Assembly: GCA_031213475.1 (NCBI GenBank) | Contig: JARUPZ010000030.1 | Coordinates: 497,060-561,059 of the forward strand | Reading direction: 5' to 3' | DNA: 64,000 bases | DNA from: Nereocystis luetkeana | Lineage: Eukaryota; Sar; Phaeophyceae; Laminariales; Laminariaceae | Part shown: piece by piece, positions 1 to 64,000 of the stretch | Layout of the letters: each line of letters begins with the position of its first letter | Position numbering within the stretch: the stretch's first letter is position 1 | Made by a program: the position numbers and the translations under genes | The notes under the pieces: generated by a model | Told to the model about the DNA's origin: nothing | The model's database searches: none | Seen by the model: the letters and a program-made list of their open reading frames with translations, nothing else

Positions 1-1210
1 TGCCTGCTTGTCTAAACATGTGGCCCTTCTATGAAACTGACTGGATTACTGCACCTAAAAAAGTACCTTCGTCTATTAATAGTCCGATTTCAAGTAACGT
101 GTGCCCGAAACGAGGCCTCAATTCTTGTTTCAAAGAATTCGGCCCGACCAACAACAAGCTGTCGGGGAGGGGGGGGAATCTGCCAGAAATCGCCATCCAT
201 TTGCCCCACAGCCCCCACCCCCCGGGCTTGGACCCGCGAGTCTAATTTACTCGGGATATAGGGGGCGTTCTCATGAATACATTCAGTCACTGCTTCCTGA
301 GACACACGACGTGTGTTCAAAAAAAAAGTCGCCTATTTCTTCACAGCAGTTCGTCTATTTTTAAAAATATGTTTTGTTGTTATTGTTGCTGTTGTTGTTC
401 ACGTGTTGTTGTTGCTGCACGTTTGACTTCCGAGAACGCGCAGTACGCTGAACTTCAGCAGCGATCCCTCGAAAACATTCCCAAATAGAAGAAACGCCAG
501 CCAGCCTTCAACGTTGATCACTCACTAATATCTCCGGAAAGAAGAACGACACCAACCTAATAATATGAGACCCGGAAGAAAACCCATGCCCTACGTACGT
601 ACTGCGCTACAACATGCAACATACCTGGTAACTAGTGTTATAGGCCCATTAAGAGTAAAATATTAATATTAATAGTGCTGGATATACATATCATATGAAA
701 AACTTTCGATAAATCGAGATACTGCCTGTATCGGGAAGGTTTCGATGTTATCGTGTCGCACGCGTTCCGCGCTCTCCACCCCACCCCGCCTGACATATCG
801 CCCGAGTTTTTTTTGGCAGACAATGAACGAACAAAATGACGTGCGTACTACTGCTGTACCTGGTACCAACCATCGAAATAGTGTCGATTCACTGCTGCAC
901 TCGTAGTTTTTTTGCTTTGTTTGTCGGCACCGTTTCGGACTATATACAGGTATCACGGAGGCCCATAGCAAAAAGACCCAAAAATTGCCCGAAAACACCC
1001 ACCTTGGTGCATGTATACATCAACAACTACTACTGCGTGAATAACAAAATCGTTTTCTGCGCCAATTTTGCGGCGGATAGGCTTCCCATCGATCCTACCT
1101 TCGTCTTCTTCGGAAATACATTGGGAAGCCTCTCTCCCTCCCGTTTAGGGCCTGTATAATATCTTCCACCGTGATAGTAGATCCTCGTACAACCGATATA
1201 CAACCTCCAC

Positions 1211-1319
1211 TATTACGGGGGGCCATAGTTAATAGGACCAAATATTGTTAGTAAAAATGGTCAAATGTATAGTTTTTTATGTATGCCATAGGTCCTATTA
1301 ACTATGGTCCCCCGTAATA
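1211..1319. mobile_element. MITE family A, complete copy with TA target duplication
   Basis: Non-coding 109-bp element. The first and last 29 bases are inverted repeats with one mismatch (left end TATTACGGGGGGCCATAGTT). Excluding the outer TA on each side, termini are TTACGGGG and CCCCGTAA flanked by TA, as in Tc1/mariner-type elements. The interior is AT-rich (ATATTGTTAGTAAAAATGG). Related copies lie at 41.9, 44.7, 45.0 and 51.7 kb. Confidence 0.85.
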
Positions 1320-3926
1320 CTACTTCCGACAACGTGCAGCACGCTGAAGGTCAAGGTCGATCACTCATGAAACGTTCATATCATATTCCCAGAAATCATG
1401 CAGAATAAACATCAAGTGAAATAAAAAAAGGAAACCTATTATTACCAGGTAAGCAAGACCAGGTATGTATACATAGTAACACAGTCTAAAAACTGAAATT
1501 AATTATGTACCCTCCAGCTCAACTTAACATCGAGTATAAAGAAATAAAACGATTTTTAGCTCCTCCTGGTCTCGCCTTCTACCTTTCGATATTTCGATAT
1601 TTCGATATTTCGGTTACACCAGGCAGCCTCTCCCGTTCATATCCCGCCCTTTGGCGTGTGAAACCCTTTACTGCGAAAACGCGGGCACGAGTTTCTGGCC
1701 GACTCTATCTACGGTAGGGATACGAGTATTTTAAGCTAAACCCTTTCTGATAGGTGGGGGGCTACTAAACTGAGGGACTATCCAACATGGTGTCGTTTGT
1801 TTTCGCACTATTTCTCGCCGTCGTTTGTTTATGCACCAGGTACCAGGTAACACTATATATATGGGGTTTTGTCATGGATGGGGCTAAGATGTGGTAAATT
1901 TCATTTAAAGCCAGTGCGTGGGGGCTTTGACATAGAGCTACGAAACCGAGAGGGACTACCCAACATTGTGTTTCTTTTCACCATACGTTTCGCCACACAT
2001 ATTTGCGTTGTGGTATCCCCTCTCCCCTGTCGCGGCATTATGGTGCCTTACGCGTAACAGTGGTGGTCGTAGGTTGTACGAGGCCATATACATAAATATA
2101 TAATGTGGGATTGACCGTCGGGTTTAGACGAAGCGTTGACTAATTTATTTTCAAAGCCGAGAAAAGGGTGCGTGATTACAGAGTTCTTCTCGAGCGAAGA
2201 AGGAGCCTCACAGAAGATTGCAAAGGTGCTACCGCCACCTCCACACCGCAGGTTTCGTCTCACACGCTCGGTCTCATTATTTTGTGATCTCTGACCGAAA
2301 CCCTCTCGCGTCGCCGAACGCGACACAAGCAAGGCCGGTGGTCATCAGAACCAAAATAAATATATAGGGGCGGCATGTATCTACTAATACATACAACCGA
2401 CGCACAATCAACTATACTCTTACTGCGTCGGTACGCGATGAGAGCCTGAACGGATATCAGCGTCCATCACTCTTATTGTTCCTCTCGGCCAACTTTCCAA
2501 CCCGCCTGGCTGTGTCACGTTTCCGTTCCCCGCCTCCATAAGGTTATCGACCAAAGGGAACCTGGTCCAGCGGAGGGGGGAATGATGGGTGCCGCCCCCC
2601 CCCCCCTCTCTTTGACCTCGTTTCCTCTTGGTTCCATCAGAACCATGGCGAGCCTACAGTATACCGAAGCATTTTTTTATATATATTTGTCCTGTGACCG
2701 CTGTTCGTTAGTATGGCCTGAGCAACCGATGCACGTGGCGAGTAACAACGAGAACCTGCTCAATAGACAAACCTGTGGCCAAAAGGCATATTTTTCCGTG
2801 TCCCACCCAGCTTATCCTTACACCACGGACGAATCTAAACGCATTATTCACGGGCAGGGAAACCAAAAGTAGGGTACGTAGCGTACGGAAAAAAGGCAAA
2901 TACACGAAGTATCAGGTGTAAGGACAACATTATACTATTGGTATTAATAGTATCATCAACTGTCGTAGCGCCCTTCACTGTCTACTGCCGGCCCACCAAC
3001 ATCCTCCTCATCCGCCTATTGCCTACTACTGGCTACCGCCGCCCCTCCGTCTTACTACTCTTATCGCCCGCCGCATTCGCCTACGCTCAAAACCTAAAAG
3101 CTACCCCGCGTCCAGGCTTCACCAGGCTCCATGTCCACCCTCGCCAATCCTCTCGAGCTATTCCTATTGAACGATACATTTCTGTGCTTTTTCTTCTTTC
3201 GGAGTGATTGTGGGTTATCAACGTTGAAGCCCACGTCACTGAAAACACATGGATTGTCGGATGTCAAGCAAAACAATAATACTCGTAACGATATCGTACC
3301 AGAGGTACTGCGAGCAATACTATTAATAATAGTAAATATTAATAGGCAGAAGACGAAGGACCCCACCCGCCGGTGGTGAAATCTGGAGTTTGTTGGGCGG
3401 TACGAAGCGTTATTGGATCCGTCTTTTGAATGGAACAGGTGTGGAGACGTGGAGACAAAGAATAATATATGCGTATATACATGAGAAGAATATTACCAGG
3501 TCGTATTTTATATTATACTCCGTACCTACTACACGTCCCAATGTGTGGGCAATACCAGTATAATCTACATGGTACACTGCTGTACTCTGGAACATACGTA
3601 TAATGTATACTCGTACCTGTACCTGGTACCTGGTATACAGTACGATACATGCGGAGGGAGGAGAACTAACCGATCGAATAGGCGTATTTTGTACTTTTTG
3701 TACTGCTGTGAGGTGTTCGGCGGAAGAAGAATATTGTAACCTTGTGGGGGGGGTTAACATGTTTTCGCGCCCCCCCCGTCCTCCCTGGGGGGGGGTTGCG
3801 CTAGTATTAAATAACTACAGCCAGTAACTGGATGGTGTGGCCAATTCCAGGAGGGCTATTCGTACCCCCCCCCCCCCCAACTGCAGAGGTAGTAAAAAAC
3901 TGCTTGAATCACGTGGGCATTACAGG

Positions 3927-4460
3927 GGGGGGGGGTCCCCCCCCTCCGCCATGGGAGGGGGTGCACTCAAAGCATGCATGGGCGTAGTCGAATGACCGTA
4001 GACCCTCGCATTCCTACAATGCCGGGACGGCGCACGTCGAGTCTTGACCGACCCGGCATACATTGCTTGCATAAATCGCTGCGAGGCGCCGTCGGGGGGG
4101 GGTGTACTCGATAGGAGAGATGTACTCGATCTCATGCATGGCCGTAGTCGTATGACCATAGACCACAGACCCTCGCATCCCTACAATGCCGGGACGGAGC
4201 ATGTCGGGTTTTCACCGACCAGGCAGACATTGCTTGCACCAAGCGCGAAGCGCCGTGAGGTGTCTGGCGAATCGCATGAAGGGTGAGCTGCATCCTACTA
4301 AGAACCGCTTTTGGGGCGGACTTGCATACGGACGACAGCTTCAATGAGTTGATTCAATTTCCGGTCTAGGCATTTCCAGAGACAGCAATGGGAGTACTTT
4401 GCAACTGCCTCGCCCTACCTTGAACACTACGTGATACGATCATTCCCAATTGTGCCCGTC
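3927..4460 (-). mobile_element. SINE-like poly(C)-tailed retroposon, two chained copies
   Basis: Two minus-oriented copies head to tail: a short one (3927-4094) whose upstream edge is a G tract at 4094-4102, and a longer one (4095-4460). Sense-strand 3' ends read GGCCATGCATGAGATCGAGT, then a repeated TATCGAGTACAC and poly(C). No open frame. The longer copy matches 27408-27775 over about 360 bp. Confidence 0.8.
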
Positions 4461-4693
4461 GGGGGGGGGGAGGGGTCATGAAAAATGAATTGCGTTGGCG
4501 ACATGGGAACTGCGGTAGATTAACAGGAGTAGGCAGATACTCGTAGTGTTGAGTAAGTGGGAGTACTGCAGGAGAAGAGGAGTGATGTATTTTGTATCAT
4601 ATGAGCGGGTGCAGAGAATGCTAGCAGTAGTAGTCGTGTGGTAGTATTGTACGTTGTAGTAGCAGTAGTAGTGTAGTAGCAGTACTGTACGTG

Positions 4694-5093
<400 letters not shown>

Positions 5094-6499
5094 TAGGTTG
5101 CACGAAAGAGCGCGTCACCGCATGTTACTACTGCTGTTGTTGTAACGAACAAACCAGAGGAACACGACGAAAACATGAAACGGGCTATTGGTTAAAAAAT
5201 TAGGCTAAACAAAAGTGTGACATTTTTTTGGTTTGTCGCCGGTAGAAAGAACGACAAAAAAGGTGATACGGTTGATGACCAGGAGCGATTGGAGATAAAA
5301 GGTTGATTGGTTTATTCAAGCACGAAAAAGAAGAGGAAGAAGAAGGAGGAGGAGCGCGTTGCGGCAGCCCAAAAAGTACAGATGGTATCGATGGTGTTAC
5401 CAAAAAAAAACAAAAAAAACAAACAGGTAGGTAGATGTTTTGCTGCATCGGAGAGCAGCTATACACGTGCTTCCCTGCGGGGAAGAGTAAGCCACGATAA
5501 ACACAGAGCAGTAGCAGAAGCAGCAGCATCGGCAGCAGCCATCTAAAGGCTACGTACGTAAGCAATCCATCCACTCCTTTGGGCATCCATAGATGCAGCC
5601 TTCGCGGTAGTGGTGCCACAAAGAACCAACCAACCAATCAACTATTGGTGTTGCAACGTCACCGAAAAAAAAATACAAAAAAAAGGGCCATCGTCTTTTG
5701 CTAAATACATTGAATTCCATCATCACCAGCATCATCACCGTTTTCGTCACCGCCATCATTTGCCTCCTCGCCCAAAAGGTATCGCGTCGCGGAAACCGTC
5801 AGGCGTTGGGAGTACTCACAAATCCCCCCCACGCAAAACAAGCAAACAAGCTATCAAGCAGACGAGCGACGACCCCTACGGAGGCCGGTCTCGACTGTAC
5901 ACCACCACAAGATCAGTACGCAACGAAAAAACTGCCAGGCCATCAAGAATCGGGTCTTGGCGGTGGTAGTACCAAACATTTAGTGCATACCGGCAACTGA
6001 TATTGGTACGAAGTACCTTTCGAGTATAAATAAGTATCTGCCGTGTGACCTAGAGTCCCAACCTACGCAAACAAAAATAGGAAGAAAAAAGGAATCGCAC
6101 AAGTAGTACACAGCCAGTACATACTCGCAAAAAAAGTCGCACAAAAGTACATACAACAAGCCAGTACTCGTCATCATACTCGCAAAACGTAACATAAAAA
6201 AACTACTTTTGAGAGAGACTACTCGAAAAGAGAGTCTTAGCAGCAGCAAGCACATAGAGGGCTCCATTCACCTGCGCTCGGACCAACGTAGGAAAAAAAA
6301 AAAAGAAAAAAAAAGCTGGGAGACGTAACTGCTGCCGGGCCACTTTTTTCGAAAAGCGAGGTAACAGTAAACCCATGTTCAGCAAACGAGCGCCGGCAAT
6401 CCATACCTTTTTTTTTCAGTTTCGCTAGTAATAGAGCTACGACCGACCGGCTCACCAAGTTACCGACTGACCGACCCACCAAGTGATCGACAAGGCGAC

Positions 6500-6696
6500 T
6501 CACCACGTGACAGACCGACCGAATCACCAAGTAACTGATCGGTCGATCGACCGATCGAGACTGCCCGCCCCACCAAGTGACAGACCGACCGAATCACCAA
6601 GTAACCGATCGATCGATCGACCGATCGAGACTGCCCGCCCCACCAAGTGACAGACCGACCGAATCACCAAGTAACCGATCGATCGATCGACCGATG
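6500..6696. repeat. 70-bp tandem repeat
   Basis: GAGACTGCCCGCCCCACCAA recurs with period 70, followed by GTGACAGACCGACCGAATCA and a GATC run; about 2.7 copies with a diverged leading part. Confidence 0.9.
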
Positions 6697-7885
6697 CGTC
6701 GCGATACACACCTCACCCGATCCCGACCGCTCACACGACCAACAATGAGGATATCCAAATGTGTCCCTCTCTCTGCCTAGGGACGGTTGCAACAATAACT
6801 TCCTCAAGGAAGCGCAACAGTCAAATACTTCACCTTGTAAGCACTACCAGATAGTACCGGTAGTTTCTTAAGTCTGAGCTATCGGCTCTACTCCCCCAGA
6901 CCAACACCAAACGTGTGGGGGGGGGGGGGGGGAGAGGGGGGGGGGGACAACTAAAGGACACAAGAAGCAGCAGAACAAACGAAAATATAACCAAAACAAG
7001 GAAGGCAAAATGCGCTCGCAAGCACACACACGTACGTCGCCGCGTAACCCGCCGGAGAAAAATGTGGGTTCCACTATTCCGTCCGTTCGTTCGCTCGTGC
7101 ATCCATTCATGCCTTACTCGCACCGCAAGCAACAACGCAACAATATGATTGCTACACCTAGAAAGATGGATGGTCTTGGTATGCATGCGGAAAATACGAA
7201 AAAAACTATCATGTCCAGAGCCGTTCGCGAACAGCCTCTCTTCACCATGCATCAAGTCAGGGGCAGCAAAATGGTCACAACGTCGACGCCGACCCCCCCC
7301 CCCCCCCCCCCCCATGCCCCCCCCCCCCCCCCTGCGAAACAAACGAACACAAATGGAACCGGTAAGCTGCTCATAACTTTACTTCACTCCCCCGCCTTTT
7401 CAAGCGCAAAGCTTGTCACACCCAACCGTAGCCCCCATCGAACACACCCACCCGCCCGCCCACACCCTTTTACCCACATCCACACATGGTGTTTCACCAT
7501 CAATCCAAGCAGCTAACGCCACTAGCCCCAAGCATGGAGGGTACCCCCCCCCCTTCCTCCCTCAAACGACAACTTTCGACTATCTCTTCGCAAACGCCCG
7601 TGCCGCCCCCACGCATCCTCTCCCTACTGGTAAGTCACACACAACACAAGAGAAGAAAAAAAAACAAAAAAAAACTCAACAAAATCTAAACAAAATCAAC
7701 AAAACAAACCTTGACGACCGTAGGTGGTCGCGGACAACAGTGGGCTGTCCGCAAAAAATCCTCATGTGGGCATCGCTCGCTGTATCGACCGTTAATACTG
7801 TAAATCGTATTAATAGGGCAAGTTTACGGCGATTGCACGCAGGGTTGTTGTCGTTGTGTCAGCTGTGTCTGGAATCACCCCTCTC

Positions 7886-8180
7886 TCATACGACTACGGC
7901 CATGCATGGTGTCGAGTACCCCCCCCCCCCCCCCGGCCCCCGCCCGCCAACCCCCCCGCCTCCTCACGGCGCTTGGCACAAGCAATATTTCCCTGGTTAG
8001 TGGAAACCCGACGTGCTCCGTCCCGGCATTGTAGGGGGCCGAGAGCTTTGTGGTCATCCGACTACGGTCGTGCATGACAATGAGTACACCTCCCATGTCA
8101 CCCCCCGGCATTGTAGGGATGCGAGGGTCTATGGTCATACAACTCCCGCCATGCACGGCATGAGTACACCCTCCCCGCCC
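7886..8180 (+). mobile_element. Three chained SINE-like copies, plus orientation
   Basis: Copies at 7886-7936, 7960-8090 and 8100-8180, each ending CATG...GAGTAC then C-rich sequence; the third begins GGCATTGTAGGGATGCGAGG. The last ends about 31 bp from the gene's stop codon and so probably lies in its 3' UTR, antisense to the transcript. Confidence 0.75.
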
Positions 8181-8210
8181 CCCTCAACTGACGAATGCCT
8201 TCTCTCCGCT

Positions 8211-64000
<55,790 letters not shown>

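Noticed and set aside
1505-3760. Small open frames in the left flank as a neighbouring gene
   Set aside because: None exceeds about 115 codons, none shows a protein motif, and no splice-compatible series could be built.

Overview
This window is eukaryotic nuclear DNA and is almost entirely one gene. A single minus-strand gene enters at the right edge and ends at a TGA stop at 8211-8213. I could trace 44 coding exons with matching reading phases (6,413 coding bases, 2,136 residues plus stop). They encode a 1,3-beta-glucan (callose) synthase of glycosyltransferase family GT48 (FKS1/CalS type). The true 5' end, with the start codon and promoter, lies beyond base 64,000. Exons average about 146 bp and introns about 1.15 kb, the longest 3.8 kb. 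Long repeat-filled introns, a stramenopile-like GT48 and abundant G/C homopolymers suggest a large-genome alga, most likely a brown alga or relative. That taxonomic call is inference.

Layout: 1-8,210 is non-coding as far as I can see. It holds a TA-flanked MITE, a 400-bp GTA microsatellite, a 70-bp tandem repeat and retroposon tails. 8,211-20,400 encodes the C-terminal membrane bundle of the synthase. 20,400-33,700 encodes the catalytic domain, including a 233-residue exon that carries a large variable insert. 33,600-49,100 encodes the linker and the first membrane bundle. 49,000-58,920 encodes the conserved N-terminal FKS1-type domain. 62,763-64,000 holds a poorly conserved N-terminal part.

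The introns and the left flank are packed with repeats. The most striking are two families of poly(C)-tailed retroposons: a LINE with a recognisable reverse transcriptase remnant (52.5-54.0 kb) and a non-coding SINE-like family. They share a homologous 3' module of about 60 nt ending in ATGAGTAC followed by poly(C). Copies are chained head to tail, each starting at the poly(C)/poly(G) tract of another, which suggests insertion into G/C homopolymers. There are also two short palindromic DNA-element families, a GC-rich element in inverted array, and many intron-specific minisatellites.

Odd features of the host gene are three GC-AG introns, a 32-bp microexon, the large insert in the catalytic domain, and a retroposon 31 bp past the stop codon. 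No tRNA, rRNA, CRISPR array or second protein-coding host gene was found.
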